Source: JBBIKU01 sp037445245
Lineage (GTDB): Bacteria > Chloroflexota > Anaerolineae > Anaerolineales > Anaerolineaceae
Assembly: GCA_037445245.1 (NCBI GenBank)
Contig: JBBIKU010000053.1
Coordinates: 1 to 14,374, forward strand
Reading direction: 5' to 3'
Length of the DNA stretch: 14,374 nt
Shown here: positions 1 to 6,952 of the stretch, piece by piece
How the letters are laid out: every line of letters begins with the position of its first letter
Position numbering within the stretch: the stretch's first letter is position 1
Notes under the pieces: generated by a model
Database searches by the model: none
What the model saw: only the letters and a program-made list of their open reading frames with translations
What the model was told of the DNA's origin: nothing
Program-made: the position numbers and the translations under genes

Positions 1-1
1 C

Positions 2-1909
2 ACCACCCGACCGGTCAGTCTGGACGCGGTGGCGCTCGAACAATTGATGAACCTTCCCCAATTCGCCGAATGGCGGGAACAGGGCGGGGTTGTCGTTAGT
101 GACGATCTCGGCAGCGCAGCCATCCGTCGCCTGTACAGCAGCACCGGTCAAACGTTCGAAGCTCGCCAGGTTGCCCGTAACGCCTTCCTCGCTGGCAATG
201 ATTTGCTCATTGTGGATAATTTCATCGGTGCAAACGAGCCGGATAGTTACACCACCATCCTGCGCACGTTGAATTTCTTCGAGCAAAAATATCTCGAAGA
301 CGCCGCCTTTGCCCGTCGCGTCGATGCTTCGGTCGAAAGGATATTGACGCTCAAATACCGGCTATACCCCAATTTTTCGCTCGAAGCGGTAATTCCACCC
401 CCTTCTGCTTTATCGGTGATGGGGCAAACGCAGCAGGTGACCTTCGACATTGCCCAACAGGCAGCCACCTTGCTCAGCCCTGAACCGGCTGAGTTGAGCG
501 CCAACCTTGCCAGACCGCCCGCCGCCCGCGATCAGATCGTTTTCATTACCGACACCTTAGAGGGCAGGCAATGCAGCCAATGTCCCTCACAGGTGGCGTT
601 CTCCAGCAAAGCCCTCGAAAACGCCGTGATCCGCTTCTATGGACCCGGCGCGGGCGATCAGGTTCTACAGTATCAACTATCCTCATACTCATTTCAGGAA
701 TTGACCGAATTATTGAACGGCATGGCGGCGCCCGAATCGGGCGCCAAAGCCCTGGAAAACGACCTCCGTTCCGCAGATTGGGTCGTTTTCGGAATGCTGA
801 ACGTTCAAGCCACGCGACCTGAATCGTATGCCTTGCGTCGCATTCTCGCCGAAAGACCCGATCTGGTGCGCGACAAACGCGTGGTGGTGTTTGCCTTCAA
901 TGCACCTTACTATCTGGATGCGACCGACACTTCCAAACTGTCAGCTTATTACGCCTTGTACAGCAAAGCGCCGGCTTTTATAGATATGGCGGCGAGGCTG
1001 CTCTTCCAGGAAACCACAGCGGTGGGTGCCCTGCCGGTGTCGGCGCCGGGCGTGGGTTACGACTTGATTACCGCCACTTCACCTGATCCCGACCAGGTGA
1101 TCTCTCTCATCCTGGACCTGCCGGAGCTTGCCGAAGAGGAAATTGAAAACGGCAATGAAACCATCATACCCACACCGATCCCACTTTTTAAAGTCGGCGA
1201 TACACTGCCATTGCGAACAAGTGTGATTCGCGATCACAACGGTAATCCTGTGCCGGATGGCAGCGTGGTCCGTTTTGTGTTCACCACCGGCGGCGAAGTG
1301 CCTTCTACCCAGCAGATCGAAACCACTACTTACCAGGGGGTCGCACGAACCACTTTTCGAATCCAGATGCCGGGATTGCTCGAAATTCGCGCCGCCAGCG
1401 AACCGGCAACCATCTCGGACATCCTCCAGCTAGATATTACGCCGGGAGAAGCTGCCGCCATCACTGCCATCGCCCCCGAGCCAACCGCGACCGTAACCCC
1501 AGAACCGGTTGCCGAACCGACCATCACACCAACACCCACCGCTGACGTTTTCGCAACTGCCCAACCATTGACCCGTTATCCATTTGCAACCTGGTTCGGC
1601 TCGATGCTGGTCATCTGGGGATTTGCGGCGGGGGTGTTCTGGATGGGGCGCAAGCAAATCTCGTTGCGCTGGGGCATTCGCTGGTCTACGCTAACCATCA
1701 CCGGCGGAATTGTCGCCTATATTCTATTTGACCTGCTGGCATTATCGGCGCTAGAAAATGCACCGACCGTCAGCGGCTGGGGATTGCTGGCAACCATCAT
1801 CGGCGGCTGCCTAGCAGGCTGGCTGGCAGGGTGGCTGTGGCAAAATGGCGTCGACCACCAAACCCTGGGACAATTCTGGGCAAGCCTAAAAAGCCAGCGT
1901 AAGGATTAA
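2..1909 (+). CDS. Glycoside hydrolase family 3 protein with Ig-like domain and C-terminal membrane helices (5' partial)
   Basis: The frame is open from base 2, so the N-terminal part of the GH3 barrel lies outside the window and the GTG at 29 is probably internal. Numbering from that GTG, the motif VVVSDDLG at 21-28 matches the conserved GH3 segment whose first Asp (D25) is the catalytic nucleophile. The His of the NagZ-type dyad would lie upstream and cannot be checked. Residues about 168-345 resemble the GH3 C-terminal domain (FAFNAPYYLD at 288-297, GALPVS at 333-338). An Ig-like beta domain follows (about 385-470), then a Pro/Thr/Glu-rich linker (about 480-510) and three hydrophobic helices (about 518-539, 550-575, 583-604). 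The likely role is an outward-facing hydrolase of beta-linked sugars, possibly peptidoglycan or polysaccharide, tethered to the cytoplasmic membrane; the substrate is not evident. Its last 24 bases overlap the convergent kinase gene. Family is well supported; specificity (beta-glucosidase or N-acetylhexosaminidase) is not. Confidence 0.88.
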   Translation, partial: TTRPVSLDAVALEQLMNLPQFAEWREQGGVVVSDDLGSAAIRRLYSSTGQTFEARQVARNAFLAGNDLLIVDNFIGANEPDSYTTILRTLNFFEQKYLEDAAFARRVDASVERILTLKYRLYPNFSLEAVIPPPSALSVMGQTQQVTFDIAQQAATLLSPEPAELSANLARPPAARDQIVFITDTLEGRQCSQCPSQVAFSSKALENAVIRFYGPGAGDQVLQYQLSSYSFQELTELLNGMAAPESGAKALENDLRSADWVVFGMLNVQATRPESYALRRILAERPDLVRDKRVVVFAFNAPYYLDATDTSKLSAYYALYSKAPAFIDMAARLLFQETTAVGALPVSAPGVGYDLITATSPDPDQVISLILDLPELAEEEIENGNETIIPTPIPLFKVGDTLPLRTSVIRDHNGNPVPDGSVVRFVFTTGGEVPSTQQIETTTYQGVARTTFRIQMPGLLEIRAASEPATISDILQLDITPGEAAAITAIAPEPTATVTPEPVAEPTITPTPTADVFATAQPLTRYPFATWFGSMLVIWGFAAGVFWMGRKQISLRWGIRWSTLTITGGIVAYILFDLLALSALENAPTVSGWGLLATIIGGCLAGWLAGWLWQNGVDHQTLGQFWASLKSQRKD

Positions 1910-2869
1910 ACTGACCGCCGTTAAACCGGCTGCGATAAGGATCAACTCGCGTTCCGGATTGATTTGCACCAGGTCTTTAAACCGCAATGACGGGGTAACC
2001 TGACGCGGCAACACCCGCCGTTCACCAATCAAATCCTCGCGAAAGGCATCGATCGTTTCCGGTCGTTGATCGGGGTGCAGATTCATCGCCCACAATATGG
2101 CGCGCTCGGTACGCAGACTGATATCCGGATTAATCTGTCTCAGCAGCACCAGTGCTTCCGGATTCAAGAAACGCTCCCTGGCATCGAGCGGCGGTTGATT
2201 GGTCAATAAGTGGTAAAGGGTGGCGCCAAAGGAATAGATATCACTGCGAACATCGGTGTGCGTGCCGTTGCCACCGTATTGTTCGAGCGGCGTATACAAC
2301 GCAGTTCCCTGCCCTTGCAGGATGGTAATCGTAACCTCGCCCGAGGAGAGCAGTTTGACCAACCCAAAGTCAACCAGTTTCAGCAATCCGCTGGGGGTAA
2401 GTTTAAGGTTGCTGGGCTTGATGTCGCGGTGAACGATCGGCGGATCTTGGCGATGCAGATAAGCCAGCGCGTCGGCGAGTTGAGCTGCCCAGTTCAGAAC
2501 CTCTGCTTCCGGAATAAAAGTCTCTGCCTGCCGCGCCTCGAGCATAATCGTTCTGAGATCTTTACCGGGCACAAAATCCATCACCAGATAATCCCGATTG
2601 CCGATGGAAAAGAAATCAGAAACCTTAGGCAGATTGGGATGATCCAGCCGCGCCAGCACCGTCGCCTCACGCAGAAACTGCTCGCGGGCTTCTTTGATCA
2701 TCGCCGATGGCAACGATCGATCATGTTCGACTTCTTTCAGGGCGCACTTGCGGCCCTCCAATCGCAGATCGTCCGAAAGGTAGATGCTTCCCATCCCCCC
2801 CCGTCCGATAATGCGATTGATCTTATAACGACCACGAAGTACCTCCCCCGCTTTTAAGGGTACCGGCAT
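1886..2869 (-). CDS. Membrane-anchored serine/threonine protein kinase (PknB/Hanks type)
   Basis: This 327-residue protein has a complete Hanks-type kinase domain. The Gly-rich loop is GRGGMGSIY (22-30), the ATP-binding Lys is K45 in CALKEV, the catalytic loop is HRDIKPSN (147-154) with D149 and N154, the Mg-binding DFG is at 167-169, the activation segment ends in TPLEQY (193-198), and there are DIYSFG (210-215) and the conserved Arg R269. All catalytic residues are present, so it should be active. One hydrophobic helix (about 308-327) ends the protein. There is no extracellular sensor domain, so it is a cytoplasmic kinase fixed by its tail. It is divergent from an FHA-domain transcription factor, a phosphothreonine reader that could be its partner (inference). 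The stop codon lies inside the end of the GH3 gene. A run of eight G residues encodes part of the Gly-rich loop. Confidence 0.95.
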   Translation of the reverse strand: MPVPLKAGEVLRGRYKINRIIGRGGMGSIYLSDDLRLEGRKCALKEVEHDRSLPSAMIKEAREQFLREATVLARLDHPNLPKVSDFFSIGNRDYLVMDFVPGKDLRTIMLEARQAETFIPEAEVLNWAAQLADALAYLHRQDPPIVHRDIKPSNLKLTPSGLLKLVDFGLVKLLSSGEVTITILQGQGTALYTPLEQYGGNGTHTDVRSDIYSFGATLYHLLTNQPPLDARERFLNPEALVLLRQINPDISLRTERAILWAMNLHPDQRPETIDAFREDLIGERRVLPRQVTPSLRFKDLVQINPERELILIAAGLTAVSLILTLAF

Positions 2870-2899
2870 GCTACGGCGTTCCTCATCTCCAATAAACTG

Positions 2900-2966
2900 C
2901 TGACCTGCAAGGTCGTGATGGCTTTCGGCGTTTGCCCGATCCCAGTTGGGAATTGACGCAGGTCAG
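2900..2966. promoter_or_regulatory. Cluster of dyad symmetries between the divergent kinase and FHA-regulator genes
   Basis: Several inverted repeats lie within 67 bases. CTGACCTGC (2900-2908) is the exact complement of GCAGGTCAG (2958-2966). GACCT-GCA-AGGTC sits at 2902-2914, TCCCA-GT-TGGGA at 2940-2951, and TGAC-GCAG-GTCA at 2954-2965. The half-site TGACC/GGTCA recurs. These could be operator sites for a dimeric regulator, perhaps the adjacent winged-helix protein, or RNA structure in the kinase leader. The dyads are seen directly; function is inference. Confidence 0.35.
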
Positions 2967-2968
2967 TG

Positions 2969-2998
2969 TTGCACAAAATGATTCAATTCTGCTATCAT
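2969..2998 (+). promoter_or_regulatory. Candidate promoter of the FHA-winged-helix gene
   Basis: TTGCAC (2969-2974) and TATCAT (2993-2998) are separated by 18 bases, a plausible sigma-70 promoter with a near-consensus -10. It would leave a leader of about 65 bases. The dyad cluster ends just upstream of the -35 element, where an operator could act. Confidence 0.4.
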
Positions 2999-3000
2999 TG

Positions 3001-3006
3001 ATTATA
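3001..3006 (-). promoter_or_regulatory. Candidate -10 element of the kinase gene
   Basis: On the minus strand the bases read TATAAT, a perfect -10, 132 bases before the kinase ATG. I see no good -35. If used, the kinase leader of about 125 bases would carry the dyads at 2900-2966, and the two divergent promoters would overlap so that initiation is mutually exclusive. Confidence 0.3.
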
Positions 3007-3069
3007 CACGGTTCAAGTACATGCGAAAAGAAGGGCAAAATAAAAAGATAAGGTGGGCGGAGGCAGGTG

Positions 3070-3735
3070 ATGAACAACAATGAATCCGATTTGCCGGTGT
3101 TGATCGCACAAAGCGGACCGCTCAACGGACAGCGCTGGTCGATCGCTGAAACCAGCCTGATCGGCAGAGACCCCGCCTGCCAAATCGTCGTGCCCGATCG
3201 CCAGGTTTCACGCTACCATGCCCGCCTCACGCCCGGCGAGGAAGGCGTCCTTATCGAAGATCTTGCCAGTAAGAACGGCTGTTACCTCAACGGGAAGAAA
3301 CTCTCAGAAGCCGTCTACCTTCAGGACGGAGATGTACTGCAAATCGCCCTGGTGCAAAATTTCGTCTTCCTCAGCTCTGACGCCACCATGCCCATGGAGA
3401 TCACCCGCAACGCCGTTCGCACCCGCCCGGGGCTTTTGTACCTCGACAACCGTTCTCGCCGGGTTTGGATCGGACAAAAAGAGTTGCTTCCCCCTCTCTC
3501 TGCACCGCAATTTCGCTGTCTGCAAACGTTGTTCGAACAGCAGGGGAAAGTCGTCTCACGACAGGAATTGGTAACTGCCGTCTGGGGCGATCAAGAAGCC
3601 GCCGGCGTCTCCGATCAGGCACTGGATGCCCTAGTGAGGCGCCTGCGCGAACGCCTGGTTGATGTCGATCCCACTCGCGCCTACATTGTGACGGTACGTG
3701 GTTACGGTCTACGCCTGGATAACCCGATCGAATAG
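3070..3735 (+). CDS. FHA domain-winged helix DNA-binding transcriptional regulator
   Basis: The protein has two domains. An N-terminal FHA domain (about residues 10-105, counting from GTG 3067) carries the conserved binding residues G33-R34, S48-R49-x-H51, N70-G71 and N75-G76, so it should bind phosphothreonine peptides. A C-terminal OmpR/PhoB-type winged helix (about 140-218) includes LSAPQFRCLQTLF, VVSRQELVTAVWG, the recognition-helix region VSDQALDALVRRLRERL and the wing end YIVTVRGYGLRL. There is no receiver domain; the FHA takes its place. I prefer ATG 3070 over GTG 3067 because GGAGG at 3059-3063 is 6 bases before the ATG. By family logic it reads Ser/Thr phosphorylation and controls transcription, and the divergent kinase is the obvious candidate writer (inference). 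It may bind the dyads upstream of its own gene. The stop lies 3 bases from the stop of the convergent CpXC gene. Confidence 0.93.
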   Translation: MNNNESDLPVLIAQSGPLNGQRWSIAETSLIGRDPACQIVVPDRQVSRYHARLTPGEEGVLIEDLASKNGCYLNGKKLSEAVYLQDGDVLQIALVQNFVFLSSDATMPMEITRNAVRTRPGLLYLDNRSRRVWIGQKELLPPLSAPQFRCLQTLFEQQGKVVSRQELVTAVWGDQEAAGVSDQALDALVRRLRERLVDVDPTRAYIVTVRGYGLRLDNPIE

Positions 3736-3738
3736 ATC

Positions 3739-5100
3739 CTAACCGCTGGCAACCTTCTTCAGATTTGCCCGCATCGAAAAACGTAGTGCCATTTTCGAAA
3801 TCATCTTCAATTTTTCGAGGATTTCGGCGTTTTGCCCCTGCGCTTCGGATTGCGCCGCCATGCTGCCGACCAGTTGAGCAAAATCCGGGGTGATCTTTTC
3901 GGCGTTTTCTTCCAGCATCTTTTTCAACGATTCTTCATCGTCCGCTTCGAGGAATTTTTCGATCAGCGCGATCTCCGGTGGCGGGGCGCTGATCTTTTGC
4001 AGCACCTGGATGATTTCTTCCAATTTCCGCAAACGATCCGGATCGCCCTGCTGGTTGGCTTTCTCATGCTCGCTGCGTATAAGCTGTACCATCAGGTCAT
4101 CAATGGCATCAATTCGGGATGCCATCGCTTTTTCCACATCCTCGGCGTCGATGATCTCATCCAGGATTTTTTGAGCCCGCAACGCCCGCTGGTTGAGGGC
4201 ATCATCATATTCCGCAGTCAAATCCAGCAGTTGCTCACGAAGCTCGATCAGCTCTTCTTTTTCACCGTCTTTGGCGGCATTTATGCGGTCGCTCAAGATT
4301 TGGAAGAAGCTGTAATCCATGGCAGGGCGCGCCAGGCTTACAATAATACCCAGGCGGGCTTCATCGGCATTATCCATGATCAGGTCGAGCAACTTCTCGC
4401 GCGTCAACCCGTTTTTGCTGGCTTCCTGCAAAGCTTTGATGGTTTCCTGCATTTCTTGCGATTGTTTCAAAATCGACTTGCCCACTTCGGTTTGTGCAAG
4501 AAGTTCTTTTTGTATTGCCGCCAGCTGCTTTGCTGCTTCTTGATCACCCTGAGCCAGCGTGGCTTCAATGATGCGGTTGAAAATCCCGAAGAATTCCTGG
4601 TCGATGATTGCCTCTTCTTGCCTGACAATTTCCGCCCTCTCTTCCTGCGAGGCTTTCAACAAGCGCTGAAGCAAATTGAGGCGTTCTTTTTGGGCGTTGA
4701 GCATATCTTTGGTGATGCCATCGGCTTCAAGGATCCGCTCGATCATCGTTTCCATCGTCAGCATCGTCTCAGGACGCAACAGGTACGCCTTGCGTTTTTC
4801 CTGCGGCAGGCGCTCCATCACCCTGGTAATGTGCGGACCGATCATCTTTTCCTGTTCGTTTACCGGTAAAGCCATCTCGGGAGGAAAATAGGTTAACAGC
4901 AATTCTTTTTCAGGATCGTGATAAACAATGGGTGTGCTGAGATTTCCCTGATATCCGCATACGTTGCACTGCACCAAGTTGAATGAACCACTAAGTAGTT
5001 TTTGTTTGGCGCCCGAATCCTGGTTCATATCGAACAATTGCTCAACATTCGCCACAATCGGCTGGCGGCAGCGCGGGCAATTCGTAGTTGTTTTTACCAT
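3739..5100 (-). CDS. CpXC domain protein with long coiled-coil C-terminus
   Basis: The first 80 or so residues fit the CpXC domain: CPRC at 8-11 and CNVCG at 45-49 form a probable zinc ribbon, with the family-typical LLSGSFN (35-41) and IVYHDPEKELLLTYFP (58-73). From about residue 110 to the end the sequence is rich in Glu, Lys, Leu and Gln and looks almost entirely alpha-helical, with coiled-coil-like stretches (about 140-240 and 285-360). No signal peptide or membrane helix is visible. The biochemical role of CpXC proteins is unknown to me; a scaffolding or nucleic-acid-linked role would be a guess. The start ATG at 5100 lies downstream of an extended -10 promoter, with AAAGGA about 12 bases before the start. 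The gene follows the histidine kinase on the same strand after an 82-base gap. Confidence 0.85.
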   Translation of the reverse strand: MVKTTTNCPRCRQPIVANVEQLFDMNQDSGAKQKLLSGSFNLVQCNVCGYQGNLSTPIVYHDPEKELLLTYFPPEMALPVNEQEKMIGPHITRVMERLPQEKRKAYLLRPETMLTMETMIERILEADGITKDMLNAQKERLNLLQRLLKASQEERAEIVRQEEAIIDQEFFGIFNRIIEATLAQGDQEAAKQLAAIQKELLAQTEVGKSILKQSQEMQETIKALQEASKNGLTREKLLDLIMDNADEARLGIIVSLARPAMDYSFFQILSDRINAAKDGEKEELIELREQLLDLTAEYDDALNQRALRAQKILDEIIDAEDVEKAMASRIDAIDDLMVQLIRSEHEKANQQGDPDRLRKLEEIIQVLQKISAPPPEIALIEKFLEADDEESLKKMLEENAEKITPDFAQLVGSMAAQSEAQGQNAEILEKLKMISKMALRFSMRANLKKVASG

Positions 5101-5135
5101 GATCGTTAATCGTCCTTTATTATTTTTGATGCACC

Positions 5136-5144
5136 ATTATACCA
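5136..5144 (-). promoter_or_regulatory. Extended -10 promoter of the CpXC gene
   Basis: On the minus strand the bases read TGGTATAAT, an extended -10 element (TGnTATAAT). There is no clear -35, which extended -10 promoters can lack. Transcription would begin near 5129 and leave a leader of about 29 bases. Confidence 0.55.
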
Positions 5145-5182
5145 CCCGCCATTTAACCGCCAGACATTCCTTGTATCAAAAC

Positions 5183-6751
5183 TTACCCCCTATCCATTTT
5201 ACGCGGCAGCGAGAAGCAGATCTGCGCCCCCTTTTCGTAGTCCGGGTTGATCCAGATTCGCCCCCCATGCGCCTCGACAATTGCCCGCGAAAGGTACAAG
5301 CCCAAACCTGCCCCTTTGGTGTTGCGCACCATTTCAGGGGCGCGGTAGAAGCGATCGAATACAAACGGAACATCCTGCACATCAATCCCCGGTCCCTCAT
5401 CACTGACACACACAACGACATCGTCGGCTTTCAGCCTACCGCGGATGCAGATGCTCCCTTCCGGAGCGTACTTGATGGCATTCGACACCAAATTGAATAA
5501 CACTTGTTCCAAGCGGTTGTCGTTCGCCTGGACTACCGGAAAATCCGGCGGGAACTCGACTTCGATCTTGTGCCGGCTGGTTTGTGATTGCAAGCGTTTG
5601 GCAACCCGTTTAGCCAAGTCCGGTAAATATACATCACCCAAAGTGAGCTTCATCCCGCCCGCCTGCAAGCGAGATGCATCCAACAGGTTTTCGATCAACG
5701 ACGCCAGCCGGTCGGCTTCTTCCTCGATGACCTCCAGACTGTCGGCAACAACCGAACGATCCCAACTGGCATCCTCCCGCCGCAACGTGCTGACGTAACC
5801 TTTGATCAGGGCTACCGGAGTCTTGAGTTCGTGACTGATGATGGAAATAAAGGTGCTTTTGAGTTCATCCGCTTGGCGAAAGCGGGTAATGTCGCGCACC
5901 GTGGCGATGGTGTTCACCAGTGTGCCTTCCGGCGAAAGCAACGGTGCATAGGTGATCCCAACCGGTAACGGCGTGGTATCTGCATCCCGGCGCAGGTCGC
6001 CCTCAATGTAGAGGTGCGCATAGGATGTCAGTGGCCAGCCACCTGCCACCGCCTGTTCGAGTGTCATCCCGCTCGGCTTTGTGTTCCAGCGGATCACATC
6101 GCTGTGCATGGCGCCCTGGATGTCTTTCACCTTCTGTTGAACCATGCGAGCAAAAGCCGGGTTGGCGTGCTCGATGCGATTATCGGGCGAGAGGATAAGG
6201 ATGCCATCAGCCGCCGAATCCAGCAGCGCGCTGATGCGCTGCTTTTCGCGGCTGATCTGGGTATATAATTGGGCGTTTTGCACCGCAATCGCTGCCTGAC
6301 TGGCAAAACTGCTTAACAGGTTGCGATCGTCTACCGAAAAGACGCTGGGATAATTACGAAAAATATAGATTACGCCCACAACCGTGTTGCGCGCCACCAG
6401 GGGCAAACCCACCCCGTTGAGCATTCCCATGCTGGCAGAATGGATTAACTCCGTGAGCACGCGGTTGACTTCGGACAATCCGAAGTCTTCGGCATCAAGA
6501 TCAGCTCGTTTGATATCCGCAAACAGTGGTCCGAGAAAGCGAAGAAAGGGCGAAGGCAAACCCTGCGAGACACGCAGCCGCCACCTTCCCGTTTCGGTTT
6601 GCAGAGCAATCAAGCCGGCGTGCCCGGCAAGCATCTCAACGGAAATATCAAGAATACGCCCCAGCAATTTATCCAGGTCGAGTTCCTGCGTCAATGCCCG
6701 GCTGATCTCTAGCAGATAATCACGTTGGCGTACACGAAAATCAGGCAACAT
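5183..6751 (-). CDS. Soluble GAF-PAS sensor histidine kinase
   Basis: Using the TTG-start numbering (522 residues from the preferred ATG at 6751), the order is GAF domain (about 28-168), PAS domain (about 175-295), HisKA dimerisation domain (about 300-366) and HATPase_c (about 412-522). The H-box FISIISHELKTP carries the phosphoacceptor H311. The N-box includes N424 and N428, the G1 box is DEGPG (455-459), and the G2 box is GAGLGLYLSRAI (484-495). No membrane helix is seen, so it should sense a cytoplasmic or diffusible signal through GAF/PAS; the ligand is unknown. No response regulator is adjacent, so its partner is encoded elsewhere or is unconventional. An in-frame TTG at 6763 could extend the protein by four residues; I prefer the ATG. 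It is divergent from the comEA-like gene and lies upstream of the CpXC gene, which has its own promoter. Confidence 0.95.
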   Translation of the reverse strand: MLPDFRVRQRDYLLEISRALTQELDLDKLLGRILDISVEMLAGHAGLIALQTETGRWRLRVSQGLPSPFLRFLGPLFADIKRADLDAEDFGLSEVNRVLTELIHSASMGMLNGVGLPLVARNTVVGVIYIFRNYPSVFSVDDRNLLSSFASQAAIAVQNAQLYTQISREKQRISALLDSAADGILILSPDNRIEHANPAFARMVQQKVKDIQGAMHSDVIRWNTKPSGMTLEQAVAGGWPLTSYAHLYIEGDLRRDADTTPLPVGITYAPLLSPEGTLVNTIATVRDITRFRQADELKSTFISIISHELKTPVALIKGYVSTLRREDASWDRSVVADSLEVIEEEADRLASLIENLLDASRLQAGGMKLTLGDVYLPDLAKRVAKRLQSQTSRHKIEVEFPPDFPVVQANDNRLEQVLFNLVSNAIKYAPEGSICIRGRLKADDVVVCVSDEGPGIDVQDVPFVFDRFYRAPEMVRNTKGAGLGLYLSRAIVEAHGGRIWINPDYEKGAQICFSLPRKMDRG

Positions 6752-6782
6752 GGAATAATTCAATTCCGACCGTCCGGTAATA

Positions 6783-6802
6783 CGGCGCGTCTCAGCGCGC
6801 CG
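6783..6802 (-). other. Hairpin in the histidine-kinase leader
   Basis: CGGCGCG and CGCGCCG form a perfect 7-bp GC-rich stem around a 6-base loop, about 32 bases before the kinase ATG and downstream of its likely promoter. There is no U-run, so it is not a simple terminator. It could affect mRNA stability or translation, or be a DNA operator. Confidence 0.4.
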
Positions 6803-6833
6803 GTGAGCGATCCTGGCTTGAGGTTGGTATTTG

Positions 6834-6842
6834 ATTATAGCA
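6834..6842 (-). promoter_or_regulatory. Extended -10 promoter of the histidine kinase gene
   Basis: The minus strand reads TGCTATAAT, an extended -10 with a perfect hexamer. I see no good -35. Transcription would begin near 6827 and give a leader of about 75 bases containing the 6783-6802 hairpin. Confidence 0.5.
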
Positions 6843-6925
6843 TGCAGGGTATTTCAGGTGCGCCCGATCCGGTCGCTCTGCACGAATTCCTATCCATTTA
6901 GGGCTACCCTGAGGCGATACTATAC

Positions 6926-6931
6926 TATAAT
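6926..6931 (+). promoter_or_regulatory. Candidate -10 element of the comEA-like gene
   Basis: A perfect TATAAT lies in a very AT-rich patch (6920-6938), 21 bases before the GTG start. No convincing -35 is visible at 16-18 bases upstream. The overlapping TATACT at 6921 is an alternative -10. Confidence 0.4.
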
Positions 6932-6952
6932 TATATTTGCAGCAGGCTATCC

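Noticed and set aside
2210..2857. Plus-strand open frame of 215 codons
   Set aside because: It is antisense to the kinase domain, which is intact with all catalytic motifs.
3832..4869. Plus-strand open frame of 345 codons
   Set aside because: It is antisense to the CpXC gene, whose minus-strand protein has a recognisable zinc-ribbon domain; the plus-strand product is Phe/Gln/His-rich, as expected from an antisense reading of a Glu/Lys/Leu-rich helix.
6752..6763. TTG start of the histidine kinase
   Set aside because: It adds four residues with no good ribosome site; the ATG at 6751 is simpler, though not proven.
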